DNA of 64,000 nt from Pantoea sp. alder81 (GCF_020179835.1 NZ_JAIUDA010000007.1:62001-126000), one strand, 5' to 3'. Counted from the stretch's first letter, positions 11,375 to 20,718 are shown. The notes: generated by a model from the sequence alone, not told the origin. Translations and numbers: made by a program.

Positions 11375-11569
11375 AACGGAATATCACTCAACAAATGAAA
11401 AGAAAATCCCCTGACGATGCCGAATGGCAGGAATACGACAGGTGGGCGAGCCCCGGAAGCGGACTCAATCAGACACCGTACCGAGCATTCGCAACCAACG
11501 CACCTGCAATTTGAGGTATGACGGGGATATAATGCGCCGAACATTATACATACATACAGAGACACCCAC

Positions 11570-11851
11570 ATGGCGAAAACCGCGGCAGCTTTACACATCC
11601 TCGTGAAGGATGAAGCGCAGGCCAAATCCCTGCTGGCTCAGCTGGAAAAAGGCGCGAACTTCCAGCAACTGGCAAAAAAACATTCGACTTGCCCATCGGG
11701 CCGCAACGGCGGCGATCTGGGGGAGTTCCGTAAAGGTCAGATGGTGCCAGCCTTTGATAAGGCGGCGTTCTCCTGCCCGCTGCTGCAGCCTTACGGGCCG
11801 GTGAAAACCGCCTTTGGTTATCACATCATCAAAGTGCTGTGGCGTAACTGA
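11570..11851 (+). CDS. ppiC: Peptidyl-prolyl cis-trans isomerase C (parvulin)
   Basis: PpiC is a small cytoplasmic parvulin that isomerises X-Pro bonds. The 93-residue product has the E. coli length and the parvulin signature: HILVKDE at the start, [30 protein letters not shown] and the closing [15 protein letters not shown] at 11528-11533 lies about 40 bases upstream of the ATG, but the matching -35 is poor. The stop codon touches the stop of the convergent yhjG with no base between, so there is no room for a terminator between the two genes. Confidence 0.95.
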   Translation: MAKTAAALHILVKDEAQAKSLLAQLEKGANFQQLAKKHSTCPSGRNGGDLGEFRKGQMVPAFDKAAFSCPLLQPYGPVKTAFGYHIIKVLWRN

Positions 11852-13912
11852 TCACTTTTTACTTTTCATCTGCTGCAGCACGTTGCTGCACTGATTGGCA
11901 TCGGTATCACTCGGTGAAATCAGTGCCAGCAGTGCGGCGGCCGGCGCCACCACTGCGCCCAGCGCCACTGCAGCGGCACCACGTGCGATCAACGGCCCGG
12001 CTTTCACTCCCGCATCCGGATTTTTGAAGGTGCCACGCACATACAGCGGCGATCGCAGCGTAATAATACGAATACCTTTGCTGTCTGGATTAATGGATAA
12101 ATCCAGCCTTTCGTTGGCAAAGTTAACGTTGCCGGTGACATTAATCACCGCATTCTCCGTATCCAGCACAAACACTTTCGGCGTGGCTACGCCCTGACGG
12201 ATATTGAGATCGGTGGCGGCACAGTTGATGCGCACCTCATCATCGCCAAACAGTTTGCCGACCACATAGTTACCGACGTTGAGGCCGGCAATCTCCATCA
12301 GGCTGCGGCTGATCAATCCATCATTCATCAGCAGTTTCAGCTCGCCGTTACTGGTTCCTAAAATATCCGCTACCGAGTTACCGGTGCCGCTCAGGCTGGC
12401 ATCGCCGTTTAGCTGACCGAGGCTGCGCTGCATTGCGGTGACATTAGGGAACAGCTGACGCAGTTGCAGCTTACGCGCATGCAGATCGGCGCGACCGCGC
12501 ATCGGGCTTTTATCCCCTTCCAGATGAATGGTCGAATTGATGCTGCCACCGGCCATACCGAAGCGCAGCGGATCGAGCAGCAAATCGCCGTTCTTCAGCT
12601 GCAGATGGGTATAGAGATCGCTGAGCGGCAGCTTGCTGCTGTGTTCGATGCGTTTTCCGCTGAATTTCACATCCGCATCCATCACATCCCAGCTTTTGGT
12701 ATCAAACTTGTCATGCGGTAGCACGCGGTCCGCCGGTTGAGTCGAAGCATCGCCGCGCTGGGCTTTGGCCTGCTGAGTCTTCTCACTGCCCTTGCCTGAA
12801 TTCACACCAATCAACGGGCCTAAGTCCGCCATACGCAGCTGATTCGAGGTCAATTCCCCGGTCAGAGTCGGGCGCGGTTTCACCTGCCGGTAAGTCAGCG
12901 AACCATGAATATCGCTGTCGCCGATGTGGCCATTGAAGTTTTCGTAGCGGAACAGCGGCCCTTTCTCTTCGTTAAAGCGCGCGATCAGATGGCCGTCAGT
13001 TTCATACGGCGGCGTATCAGGCAGCAGCACGCCGGTTAAACCGTACAGATTCGCCAGCGTATCGCCAGCAAAGCGCAGACGCACATCCAGCCCACCAAGG
13101 TTTAAAGGATCCTGCAACGTCCCGTCGATGCGCACGCGTGTGGTGCCGTTGCGCACATCCACCTGCAGTGGGAACGGCGTGGTTTTGCTGCGCAACGACA
13201 GCATGCCGCCGATCTTACCGTCGCCTTCCAGTTTCTGATTGTTGTAGGTCCCGTCGGCCTGCCAGCCGAAGACAAAATCACCTGCGCCTTTCTGCTGGTC
13301 GTTACCGCCAGCAACCTGCGCATAAGGCACCGGTTTGCCCAGTGGATTAAGGGTGACGGTCACATCGGCTTTATTGATGGCATCGCGATAGCGAATCTGG
13401 CCTTTGTCGAACAGGATATTATCGAGGCGGAAAGACCAGGCAGAAGGCGGCGCATTGGCATCGCTGTTCTCGCTGCTGGCTAAGTTGAAGGTCCAGTTAT
13501 TCTTTTTATCCGCCGTTTGCACCAGCCGCGCATCAGGCAGCTGCATTTTTATCCACGGTAGATAAACCTGTTTATGCAGCAATGCCAGCGGCGCAAGCGT
13601 GGCTTCAACGCGCTGCAAATGGACCATGGTGACATCAGGAATATTCGGTGGGTTACCCAGCATGATGTCATCCGCATGCACCTGCGGCCACGGCACCCAA
13701 CTGCGCCAGCCCGGCTCTTCGCGATTGCGCACCCAGGCAACGCCCAGATCGCCGCGAATGGCGAAAGGCCGATTTAATTCTGTGGAGACTTTTTGGTTGA
13801 TGGTTGGCTTCAGGCGGTTCCAGTCAAACGTGGCGATAATCACCACGACCACTACAACCAACAACAATAAAATCCCGAAAACCCAGCTCAGGACTTTTCC
13901 CGTACGTGACAT
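11852..13912 (-). CDS. yhjG: AsmA family protein YhjG
   Basis: This is an AsmA-family protein. Larger members of the family are thought to bridge the inner and outer membranes and carry phospholipid; the role of YhjG itself is not settled. The 686-residue product starts with a basic stretch and one membrane segment (VLSWVFGILLLLVVVVVVIIATF, about residues 8-30). A long periplasmic beta-rich region follows, with the AsmA-type end (FDTENAVINVTGNVNFANERLDLSINP... RSPLYVRGTFKNPDAGVKAGPLIARG). A second hydrophobic stretch (AAAVALGAVVAPAAALLALI) lies near the C-terminus. E. coli YhjG is of very similar length and sequence. In E. coli it also lies next to pdeH, but not next to ppiC. Confidence 0.93.
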   Translation of the reverse strand: MSRTGKVLSWVFGILLLLVVVVVVIIATFDWNRLKPTINQKVSTELNRPFAIRGDLGVAWVRNREEPGWRSWVPWPQVHADDIMLGNPPNIPDVTMVHLQRVEATLAPLALLHKQVYLPWIKMQLPDARLVQTADKKNNWTFNLASSENSDANAPPSAWSFRLDNILFDKGQIRYRDAINKADVTVTLNPLGKPVPYAQVAGGNDQQKGAGDFVFGWQADGTYNNQKLEGDGKIGGMLSLRSKTTPFPLQVDVRNGTTRVRIDGTLQDPLNLGGLDVRLRFAGDTLANLYGLTGVLLPDTPPYETDGHLIARFNEEKGPLFRYENFNGHIGDSDIHGSLTYRQVKPRPTLTGELTSNQLRMADLGPLIGVNSGKGSEKTQQAKAQRGDASTQPADRVLPHDKFDTKSWDVMDADVKFSGKRIEHSSKLPLSDLYTHLQLKNGDLLLDPLRFGMAGGSINSTIHLEGDKSPMRGRADLHARKLQLRQLFPNVTAMQRSLGQLNGDASLSGTGNSVADILGTSNGELKLLMNDGLISRSLMEIAGLNVGNYVVGKLFGDDEVRINCAATDLNIRQGVATPKVFVLDTENAVINVTGNVNFANERLDLSINPDSKGIRIITLRSPLYVRGTFKNPDAGVKAGPLIARGAAAVALGAVVAPAAALLALISPSDTDANQCSNVLQQMKSKK

Positions 13913-13973
13913 TCTGCTTCCTCCTTGCCCTCAACGTCTCACATAACTGTAGTCGAGACGTTGCGGATCGGGA

Positions 13974-14747
13974 TCAGGGAAGCTCGAGCGCCAGGGATTC
14001 CAGCGTGCTGAAGGGAACGGGGCGCGAGAAGAAATAGCCTTGTGCAGCCATCGCGGGTGAGTTGCACACCTGCTGCCACTCCTCTTCGGTCTCTACGCCT
14101 TCGACGATAACGCCGTTGCAATAGCGATTGATCAACGCCAGCAGCATCGAGAACAGCGAACGACCTTCATCGGTAGAGCGTAGCAGCATGAACAGCTCGC
14201 GTGACAGTTTGATGTAGTCATAGCGCAGCTCAGTCAGCGCGGAGAAATTTGCCATGCCAGAGCCAAAATCATCGAGCCACAGCGGACCCAGCTCAGGCAT
14301 CTTCGCCACCATCTCTTCCTGCGGCAATGCATGGTGTTCCGTGAGTTCAAAGCGCACCCAGGGCAGTTGTATTATCAACTGGCGGATAACGTCATGTTGC
14401 TCGATCGCCAACAGCGTCGGTCCATCAATATTCACCGAAGCAACCAGCTGACGCTGGTTGAAAAAGTGTGACCACTGTAATAACAGCTCAAGCTGTTCCT
14501 CGACGACATCGAGACGCTGCGCGATAGTCAGCGCTTCAAAATAGGTTTCGGGCGACAACCTTTTTTCTGGTGCGGATGGATGGGTCACCGCAGTCAGTAA
14601 TTCAATAGCCAGTAAACGGCCGGAGACCTGGTAGATCGGCTGGAAAGTATAGAATCGTTGGCACTGCTGCCAGTAGAAACGCGTTTCCTGTTGTTGCTCC
14701 AGTTCAATTGAAATAGGCAGCCGATGACTCAAATTGTTCATCACCAT
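13974..14747 (-). CDS. pdeH: Cyclic di-GMP phosphodiesterase PdeH (EAL domain, flagellar regulon)
   Basis: PdeH (YhjH) breaks down c-di-GMP, and in E. coli it is the main enzyme keeping c-di-GMP low in motile cells, so that YcgR does not brake the flagella. The 257-residue protein is a stand-alone EAL domain: the first motif reads IELL in place of EAL, as in E. coli PdeH, and the catalytic motifs VNIDGP, FELTEHHALP, LDDFGSGMANF and VEGVETEEEW are all present. I chose the ATG at 14747, preceded by AGGAAAA, over one at 14798. A near-perfect sigma-28 promoter lies 51-78 bases upstream, which places the gene in the flagellar class 3 regulon. Confidence 0.94.
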   Translation of the reverse strand: MVMNNLSHRLPISIELEQQQETRFYWQQCQRFYTFQPIYQVSGRLLAIELLTAVTHPSAPEKRLSPETYFEALTIAQRLDVVEEQLELLLQWSHFFNQRQLVASVNIDGPTLLAIEQHDVIRQLIIQLPWVRFELTEHHALPQEEMVAKMPELGPLWLDDFGSGMANFSALTELRYDYIKLSRELFMLLRSTDEGRSLFSMLLALINRYCNGVIVEGVETEEEWQQVCNSPAMAAQGYFFSRPVPFSTLESLALELP

Positions 14748-14798
14748 GGTTTTTTCCTGGTAGGTGGTGGGTGCCTGCAAATTGCTTCTCAGCGGCAA

Positions 14799-14825
14799 GT
14801 ATCGGCTATCAGCGCGATAACTTTA
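14799..14825 (-). promoter_or_regulatory. Sigma-28 (FliA) promoter of pdeH
   Basis: On the minus strand the sequence is TAAAGTTA, 11 bases, then GCCGATAC. The FliA consensus is TAAAGTTT-N11-GCCGATAA, so 14 of 16 defined positions match with the exact spacing. The element points toward pdeH, whose E. coli homologue is a known FliA-dependent gene. Confidence 0.88.
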
Positions 14826-14948
14826 TGCGTCTCAGCCACCACACGAGCAGTTGAGTGTATCAGTGCGTTTCAGGCTTAATCGGCAAAACAAGCGGCGCTT
14901 TGGCCGTTAAATCGCCGTGGAAAAGGTGCTCAGGCACCTTAAGTTAAA

Positions 14949-14965
14949 TTAAAACGTCGTTTTAA
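14949..14965 (+). promoter_or_regulatory. Putative KdgR operator upstream of kdgK
   Basis: A perfect 17-base palindrome TTAAAACGTCGTTTTAA lies just upstream of a TTGACA (14972-14977) and 67 bases before the kdgK start. It resembles the AT-rich sites with central purine-pyrimidine symmetry bound by KdgR, the repressor of pectin and 2-keto-3-deoxygluconate genes. The link to KdgR is an inference from position and from knowledge of kdgK in other enterobacteria. Confidence 0.5.
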
Positions 14966-15031
14966 AAACCATTGACAGCTGCCATACCAGACGCGAGACT
15001 CGTGGGCAGAATTCACTACAGGCCGAAGACC

Positions 15032-15964
15032 ATGACGCAGAAGAAGATTGCCATTATTGGCGAATGCATGATTGAGCTGTCCGAAAAAGGTGAGAACATC
15101 AAACGTGGCTTTGGCGGTGACACACTAAACACCGCGGTTTATCTGGCACGCCAGTCAGATAACCAGCAGCTGCGGGTGGATTATGTCACCGCGCTGGGCA
15201 CCGACAGTTTCAGTGACCAGATGATCGCAGCCTGGCAACAGGAGCAGGTGCACACCCAGCTGATTCAGCGCCTCGACAATAAAATGCCGGGCTTGTACTT
15301 CATCGAAACCGATGAGCACGGCGAGCGTACCTTCTGGTATTGGCGTAACGATGCTGCCGCGCGCTTCTGGCTGGAGAGCCCAGAGTCTGACGCGATCTGC
15401 GCCCAGCTGGCCGATTATGATTACCTGTATCTCAGCGGGATTAGCCTGGCGATTCTGCCGGCTGCCAGTCGTGAGAAACTGATGGCGCTGCTCAGCGCCT
15501 GCCGCAAAAACGGTGGCAAAGTGATTTTCGACAATAACTACCGTCCGCGCCTCTGGGCCGATAAAGCCAGCGCGCAGCAGGCTTACGCCGAAATGCTGCG
15601 TCATACCGATATCGCCTTCCTGACGCTGGATGACGAGCACCTGCTATGGGGCGAACAGCCGCTGGATGCGGTGATTGCGCGCACGCGTGAAGCGGGCGTG
15701 CAGGAGATCGCCATCAAACGCGGTGCCGATTCCTGTTTAGTGGCGATGGGCGATGAGCCGCTGCGTGAAGTGCCCGCCATCAAGCTGGCTAAAGAGAAGG
15801 TGATCGATACCACTGCCGCCGGCGACTCTTTCAGTGCAGGTTATCTGGCCGTGCGTTTAGCCGGTGGGAGTACAGAGGACGCCGCCGCACGCGGTCATCT
15901 CACCGCCAGCACGGTGATCCAGCATCGCGGGGCCATCATCCCTTTAAGCGCCATGCCGCAATAG
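15032..15964 (+). CDS. kdgK: 2-dehydro-3-deoxygluconokinase KdgK (PfkB/ribokinase family)
   Basis: KdgK phosphorylates 2-keto-3-deoxygluconate to KDPG, joining hexuronate and pectin breakdown to the Entner-Doudoroff aldolase. The 310-residue product shows the PfkB features: N-terminal GECMIELSEKG, the glycine-rich GFGGDTLNTAVYLARQ (about residues 29-44), FDNNYRPRLW, and the C-terminal signature DTTAAGDSFSAGYLA with the catalytic Asp in GAGD-type form. I chose the ATG at 15032, which gives the E. coli N-terminus (about 309 residues). The ATG at 14972 would place the start inside the promoter region and overlap TTGACA. The gene stands alone between pdeH and the hydrolase gene. Confidence 0.95.
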   Translation: MTQKKIAIIGECMIELSEKGENIKRGFGGDTLNTAVYLARQSDNQQLRVDYVTALGTDSFSDQMIAAWQQEQVHTQLIQRLDNKMPGLYFIETDEHGERTFWYWRNDAAARFWLESPESDAICAQLADYDYLYLSGISLAILPAASREKLMALLSACRKNGGKVIFDNNYRPRLWADKASAQQAYAEMLRHTDIAFLTLDDEHLLWGEQPLDAVIARTREAGVQEIAIKRGADSCLVAMGDEPLREVPAIKLAKEKVIDTTAAGDSFSAGYLAVRLAGGSTEDAAARGHLTASTVIQHRGAIIPLSAMPQ

Positions 15965-15982
15965 TCTTGATCACAGCACTTC

Positions 15983-16022
15983 CCAGCGGCGCTATTTCAG
16001 GCAAAAAGTCTGACGCCGCTGG
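15983..16022 (+). other. Hairpin after kdgK and otherwise empty 434-base gap
   Basis: Just after the kdgK stop there is a 9-bp perfect stem (CCAGCGGCG / CGCCGCTGG) with a 22-base loop and no T run. It may stabilise or end the kdgK transcript. The rest of the gap to 16398 is AT-rich toward the hydrolase gene and shows no gene or clear motif. Confidence 0.4.
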
Positions 16023-16398
16023 AAGCCAGCTGACGCGATGAGTTGCACCACTCGATCACTTTTACGTTCTGGATTTGATAACCACGACTTACATAATGCG
16101 CAGGATAATTTGCCTTAAATCCCGAGATTACACCGCCAATTTTGACTAACCTCGCCAGCCATCCATCTTTGACTCGCATCCGGCCACACGAGTTTAATAA
16201 TTCTTACCATATCAATTTAAATTCAATGCATTACGGAAAGAAATCGGGCCGCCAGGCATAGTCCGAAACTGCAGAAATGGCGGGTTTTCGGCTGGACGCC
16301 AGCGCGAAAACAGACCATGTTTTAATCAATAACAGCAGGACGCTGTTAATCCGGCCGCGAACAAAATAATGACAACACGACTCGCTCAGGACTGATTT

Positions 16399-17268
16399 AT
16401 GCACACAGAAATCATTAATATCTGGCCGCACGGTGATGCGCCAGGCGCGAGTGATTCGCGCGCACAACCGCAAATCGTCGATCTCGCCAAAGAGTACGAA
16501 CCTTATGACCGCGCGGCGACTGGCGTGCGTTGCCCTGAAATGGCCATCTGGCATCCGGAAACCTCCAACGGTATCACGCTGCTGGTGGCGCCCGGCGGCG
16601 GCTTTCAGCGGGTGCTGATTGACCGTGAAGGCAGTGCGCTCGCCACCTTCTTCACGTCAATGGGTTATACGCTGGCGGTGATGACCTATCGGCTGCCGTA
16701 CGATGGCCATCACGAAGGTCCCGATGCGCCGCTGGCCGATGCACAACGTGCCGTGCGCGTGCTGCGCGATCGCGCGCAGCGCGGCATGAACGGTAAATAC
16801 ATCGTGATGATGGGCTTCTCAGCGGGTGGGCACGTGGCGGCCAGCCTGGGGACGCGTTTTGCTGAGAAGGTCTATCCGGTGCAGGACCAGGCCGATAACT
16901 TCTCGCCGCGCCCGGATGCGATGGTGCTGCTCTATCCGGTGATCAGCATGCGCGACGGCCTGGCACACGAAAGCTCGCGCACTCGCCTGCTGGGTGCATG
17001 GCCGGATCAAAAGTTGATTGAGGCGTACTCAATGGAAACGCGCGTGCATGCGCAGACACCGCCCACGTTGCTGATACACGCTTCAGATGATGAAGCGGTT
17101 TCAGTGAATAACAGCATGGTGTTTTTTAGCGCCCTGCGGGAACACAAGGTGCCGGTGGAAATTCACTTTTATCAGAAAGGCGGTCATGGATTTGGCATTC
17201 GCGGTGTCGCCGACCTGCCACTCGCCAGTTGGCCGATGCTCGTCACCGAATGGCTACGCGCCAAATGA
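16399..17268 (+). CDS. Alpha/beta hydrolase, esterase-like (acetyl-xylan/feruloyl esterase-like fold)
   Basis: This 289-residue protein is a cytoplasmic alpha/beta hydrolase with no signal peptide. It has an oxyanion-type LVAPGGGFQ (residues 62-70), the nucleophile elbow GFSAGGH with Ser141, the acid region HASDDEAV (Asp230 or Asp231) and the catalytic histidine in GGHGFG (His263). This set resembles the BD-FAE/Axe-type carbohydrate esterases that remove acetyl or feruloyl groups, but the substrate cannot be read from sequence. It lies alone between kdgK and yhjJ, where E. coli has no such gene, with long gaps on both sides and an ERIC element after it. Its place beside kdgK may hint at plant cell wall sugar use; that is inference. 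Confidence 0.75.
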   Translation: MHTEIINIWPHGDAPGASDSRAQPQIVDLAKEYEPYDRAATGVRCPEMAIWHPETSNGITLLVAPGGGFQRVLIDREGSALATFFTSMGYTLAVMTYRLPYDGHHEGPDAPLADAQRAVRVLRDRAQRGMNGKYIVMMGFSAGGHVAASLGTRFAEKVYPVQDQADNFSPRPDAMVLLYPVISMRDGLAHESSRTRLLGAWPDQKLIEAYSMETRVHAQTPPTLLIHASDDEAVSVNNSMVFFSALREHKVPVEIHFYQKGGHGFGIRGVADLPLASWPMLVTEWLRAK

Positions 17269-17280
17269 TCTCCTTCATAC

Positions 17281-17379
17281 TTTGAGCTGCAGCGGCGTTG
17301 GCTGCGTGGATGCGCCCCAGTCACTTACTGACGTAAGCTCCGGGGGACTTATCCACTTGCCGCCTTGCTGCAACTCAAA
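17281..17379. repeat. ERIC element
   Basis: The core CCCCAGTCACTTACTGACGT followed by AAGCTCCGGGGGA matches the central palindrome of enterobacterial repetitive intergenic consensus (ERIC) sequences. The ends TTTGAGCTGCAGCGGCG and CGCCTTGCTGCAACTCAAA pair with each other as in full elements. It fills the gap between the hydrolase gene and yhjJ, which converge here. Confidence 0.9.
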
Positions 17380-17447
17380 TTATTTTGGAGATCTCATGTG
17401 CCATGAATCATAAAAATTGATACCAAAGCCATGAATTAAGCCATGTG

Positions 17448-18962
17448 TCATGACGAGGGTTGAGCCGGATCGGTTGCGCTCGCGCTGCCGTTACTTTCTG
17501 GTTTGGCTTCATCCGAAGCCGCCGGTGCCGCTGGTGCATCCGGCACCTTCATCACTTTATCCCAGCCGTCCTGAAGCATTTTCACATTGGTCTCAGCTTC
17601 ACCCTGCGGCTGAATTAGCACCATCGTCAGTTCCTGCGTCAGTTGCTGGCGCAACTCCTGATTCAACTGCTCGCGCGTCAATCCACTGAGAAACGCCTGA
17701 CGCAGCTTTTGATACTGCTCCGGCGCGATATCCACCACCGCATTTTGCTGCGAGCGTAAACGCTGACCCATCAGGATATCAGTGTCGGTGCGCGCGTAAG
17801 TGGCGAACAGCTTATTCAGTTCCAGCAGCTTTTGCGCCATCAGCGCATCAAACTCATCCTGCGGCAACCCTTTATCACGCACTGCCGCCAGCTCTTTCGC
17901 CACCTGGTTCATGTTCTGCGGCAGCGAGGCGTTGGGGCTGTCCATGTTAATGGAACACTGGGCACGCTGGTACAGCACGCGGCAGTCAAAGCCCACCTGA
18001 ACGTTTTGCGCTTTGCTATCCGCCAGCGCACGTTGCACGTGCCAGAACAGCGCTTCACGTGCCAGGTCGCTCTGCCAGTAATGCTCTAAATTCTGCGAGT
18101 CGCGAATCGGTTGCCACGGCGTATCCCACACCAGCGACAGGCGATCCTGGTTCATGCTGCCATTAACCAGATTCACCGCCTGGTGCGGCAGAGGAGACAG
18201 CGTAGGCAGTGCTGCGGGTGCCACACGTTTACCTTTCAGCACGGAGAAGGTTTTATTGATTTGCTCTGCCATGCTGCGGCTATCAACGTTGCCCACCACA
18301 TACAGGGTCATGCCATCCGGCGTGTACCACTGCTGATAGAAACTATTGAGCTGAGCAATGTCCACCGGCGCACGCGGTTGTTCGCCCGGATCGTGAGCCA
18401 GCATCGCTGAGCCTTTAAGACGATAACGCCACCAGACATCCTGGGTATTCGGCGGCCAGGTGGCGATAGGGTCGGTCGCGGTCAGCGCGGTCGAAACCAC
18501 CTGCTCATTGATGGTCATTTTGCCTGCGGTTGCCGACAGCCAGTTCAGCGCTTCTTTCAGCAACTCCGGGCGGTTATTAGGCAGACTCAGGTTGTATTGG
18601 GTGTAATCGTACGACGAAATCGCCGGTGGCAGCGGTCTCTGCGGATCCATGGCTTGTTGCCACAGCGCACGCTGCTGATTGGTATCCAGCGCGGCGTTAT
18701 GCACCATCGCCAGACGGGGAATTAAGTGGCTGAAGCCCGTTTGCTGCGCGCTTTCCACCAGCGAACCGGTGTTAACGATAAGACGTAACTCAATGCGATC
18801 GCTTGGACGTTGTGGCGTGGTGAGAAGCTGCCAGCTAAACCCATTGTCCAGTTTGCCTTCCTGCCACGCGGGATCGGGCTGGAGTGTTTCGGCGTGTACG
18901 CCGAAGCCGGATGCCGCAAGGATCAATCCGCCAACCAAAAGCCGAATTCTGGTGCCCTGCAT
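17448..18962 (-). CDS. yhjJ: Periplasmic M16-family peptidase homologue YhjJ, lacking the zinc motif
   Basis: The 504-residue protein has a signal peptide (IRLLVGGLILAASGFGVHA, cut near residue 24) and two M16 (insulinase/pitrilysin)-like halves. M16 peptidases need HxxEH in the first half; here the aligned segment is HLIPR at residues 79-83, so the zinc-binding and catalytic residues are missing. E. coli YhjJ also lacks them, so this is a family trait and not a local lesion. It is therefore probably a non-catalytic periplasmic protein of unknown role. The C-terminal 40 residues are rich in Ala, Pro and Ser. In E. coli the gene also lies between kdgK and dctA. Confidence 0.9.
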   Translation of the reverse strand: MQGTRIRLLVGGLILAASGFGVHAETLQPDPAWQEGKLDNGFSWQLLTTPQRPSDRIELRLIVNTGSLVESAQQTGFSHLIPRLAMVHNAALDTNQQRALWQQAMDPQRPLPPAISSYDYTQYNLSLPNNRPELLKEALNWLSATAGKMTINEQVVSTALTATDPIATWPPNTQDVWWRYRLKGSAMLAHDPGEQPRAPVDIAQLNSFYQQWYTPDGMTLYVVGNVDSRSMAEQINKTFSVLKGKRVAPAALPTLSPLPHQAVNLVNGSMNQDRLSLVWDTPWQPIRDSQNLEHYWQSDLAREALFWHVQRALADSKAQNVQVGFDCRVLYQRAQCSINMDSPNASLPQNMNQVAKELAAVRDKGLPQDEFDALMAQKLLELNKLFATYARTDTDILMGQRLRSQQNAVVDIAPEQYQKLRQAFLSGLTREQLNQELRQQLTQELTMVLIQPQGEAETNVKMLQDGWDKVMKVPDAPAAPAASDEAKPESNGSASATDPAQPSS

Positions 18963-19144
18963 GTGAACCCCTACATAAACAGATCAACGCTCGTTATCGC
19001 GACATGTGCGGCCACAACTTTGGTAGCCGACGCGGCAAGTTGCCGCCACGTTTATTGAAGAACAGACTCTTTGACCACAGGAAGGTCAGGATGTCGCGCA
19101 ACGAGGTAAAAAATCGGGAAAAAAATCAATGGGGTTTATTATGC

Positions 19145-19181
19145 AAATGCCCGCTGTCAGGGCAAGTGACAGCGGGCATTT
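19145..19181 (-). terminator. dctA terminator hairpin
   Basis: A perfect 15-bp stem (AAATGCCCGCTGTCA and its complement) with a seven-base loop lies 26 bases after the dctA stop on the minus strand. The T run is short, but the stem is very strong. Confidence 0.8.
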
Positions 19182-19207
19182 CTCGGGAAATTAACGCAAA
19201 TAGATGA

Positions 19208-20488
19208 TCAGATGCTGGTTTGTGAGGCGCTATTGACCTTTTTCGCTGAAGAAAGCGTCGCTTTCATCTGCTTTTCATCCAGCTGACCGACCCACTTCGC
19301 TACCACTACCGTCGCCACGCCGTTGCCGACCAGGTTAGTCAGTGCGCGTGCTTCGGACATAAAGCGGTCAATACCCAGAATCAGCGCCAGACCTGCTACA
19401 GGCAGATGGCCCACCGCAGACAAGGTGGCCGCCAGCACGATAAAGCCACTGCCGGTTACGCCCGCTGCGCCTTTTGAGGAGAGCAGCAGCACCACTAACA
19501 GCGTGATCTGATGGAAGATGTCCATATGCGCATTGGTTGCCTGCGCAATAAACACCGCCGCCATGGTCAGGTATATCGAGGTGCCATCCAGGTTAAAGGA
19601 GTAACCCGTCGGAATAACCAGGCCCACCACTGATTTCTTACAACCCAGCTTCTCCATCTTATCCAGCATGCGTGGCAGTGCAGATTCAGATGAAGAGGTG
19701 CCCAGAACAATCAGCAGTTCTTCTTTGATATAGGCAACAAACTTGAAGATGTTGAAACCTGCCCAGCGTGCTATCAAGCCCAGCACCACCACCACAAACA
19801 GCACACAGGTGATGTAGAAGCAGATAATCAGCTGACCGAGTTGCACCAGCGAGCCCACACCGTATTTGCCGATGGTAAAGGCCATGGCACCAAAGGCACC
19901 GATCGGCGCCAGGCGCATAATCATGTTGATGACGCCGAAGATCACTTTCGAGAAGCTCTCAATGACGTTAAACATCACCGTACCGGCACTGCCTAAACGG
20001 TGCAGGGCGAAACCAAACAGAATGGCAAACAGCAGCACCTGCAGGATGTTGCCACTGGCAAAGGCACCAATCACACTGCTCGGAATAATGTCGAGCAAGA
20101 AGGCAATAACGCCCTGATCCTGTGCTTGCTGGGCGTAGACCGCCACGGCTTTGGCATCCAGCGTGGCAGGATCGACGTTCATGCCCGCACCCGGCTGCAC
20201 TACGTTAACCACCACCAGACCGATAATCAGCGCGATGGTACTGACAATCTCAAAATAGAGCAGCGCCACGGCACCCGTGCGTCCAACTGCTTTCATGCTC
20301 TCCATGCCGGCAATACCGGTCACCACCGTACAGAAAATCACGGGGGCGATGATCATCTTGATCAGCTTAACGAAACCATCGCCAAGCGGCTTCATTTGCG
20401 CGCCTAACTCAGGATAGTAATGGCCTAACAGGACGCCGATGCCGATGGCAACCAGCACCTGGAAGTAGAGGCTTTTGAACAGTTTCAT
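19208..20488 (-). CDS. dctA: C4-dicarboxylate/proton symporter DctA
   Basis: DctA takes up succinate, fumarate, malate and orotate with protons under aerobic conditions. The 426-residue membrane protein is nearly identical to E. coli DctA. It has the DAACS/SDF family marks: [21 protein letters not shown], the serine-rich re-entrant loop [41 protein letters not shown] and [27 protein letters not shown] chose the ATG at 20488 ([15 protein letters not shown]), which matches the family start; a start at 20548 would add 20 unrelated residues. The gene has its own terminator and lies between yhjJ and pdeK as in E. coli. Confidence 0.95.
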   Translation of the reverse strand: MKLFKSLYFQVLVAIGIGVLLGHYYPELGAQMKPLGDGFVKLIKMIIAPVIFCTVVTGIAGMESMKAVGRTGAVALLYFEIVSTIALIIGLVVVNVVQPGAGMNVDPATLDAKAVAVYAQQAQDQGVIAFLLDIIPSSVIGAFASGNILQVLLFAILFGFALHRLGSAGTVMFNVIESFSKVIFGVINMIMRLAPIGAFGAMAFTIGKYGVGSLVQLGQLIICFYITCVLFVVVVLGLIARWAGFNIFKFVAYIKEELLIVLGTSSSESALPRMLDKMEKLGCKKSVVGLVIPTGYSFNLDGTSIYLTMAAVFIAQATNAHMDIFHQITLLVVLLLSSKGAAGVTGSGFIVLAATLSAVGHLPVAGLALILGIDRFMSEARALTNLVGNGVATVVVAKWVGQLDEKQMKATLSSAKKVNSASQTSI

Positions 20489-20718
20489 AACAGGTGTCCA
20501 GGTATAGACGGAATTCACCGCCGTTATTATGGAGAACGCATGCGGCAAGCCGCCTGGAAGCGAAAAACCTTACCGATTGCGGGAAAATAACACTCCGTTA
20601 ACAGGATTAATATACCCTTACATTCCTTACAAAAGTTACAAAACTCTAACTATGAACTGAAACGCTTCAGCAAACGGCTTCACTACAATTTCGTTAATAA
20701 AATCAATAAACAATGTGA

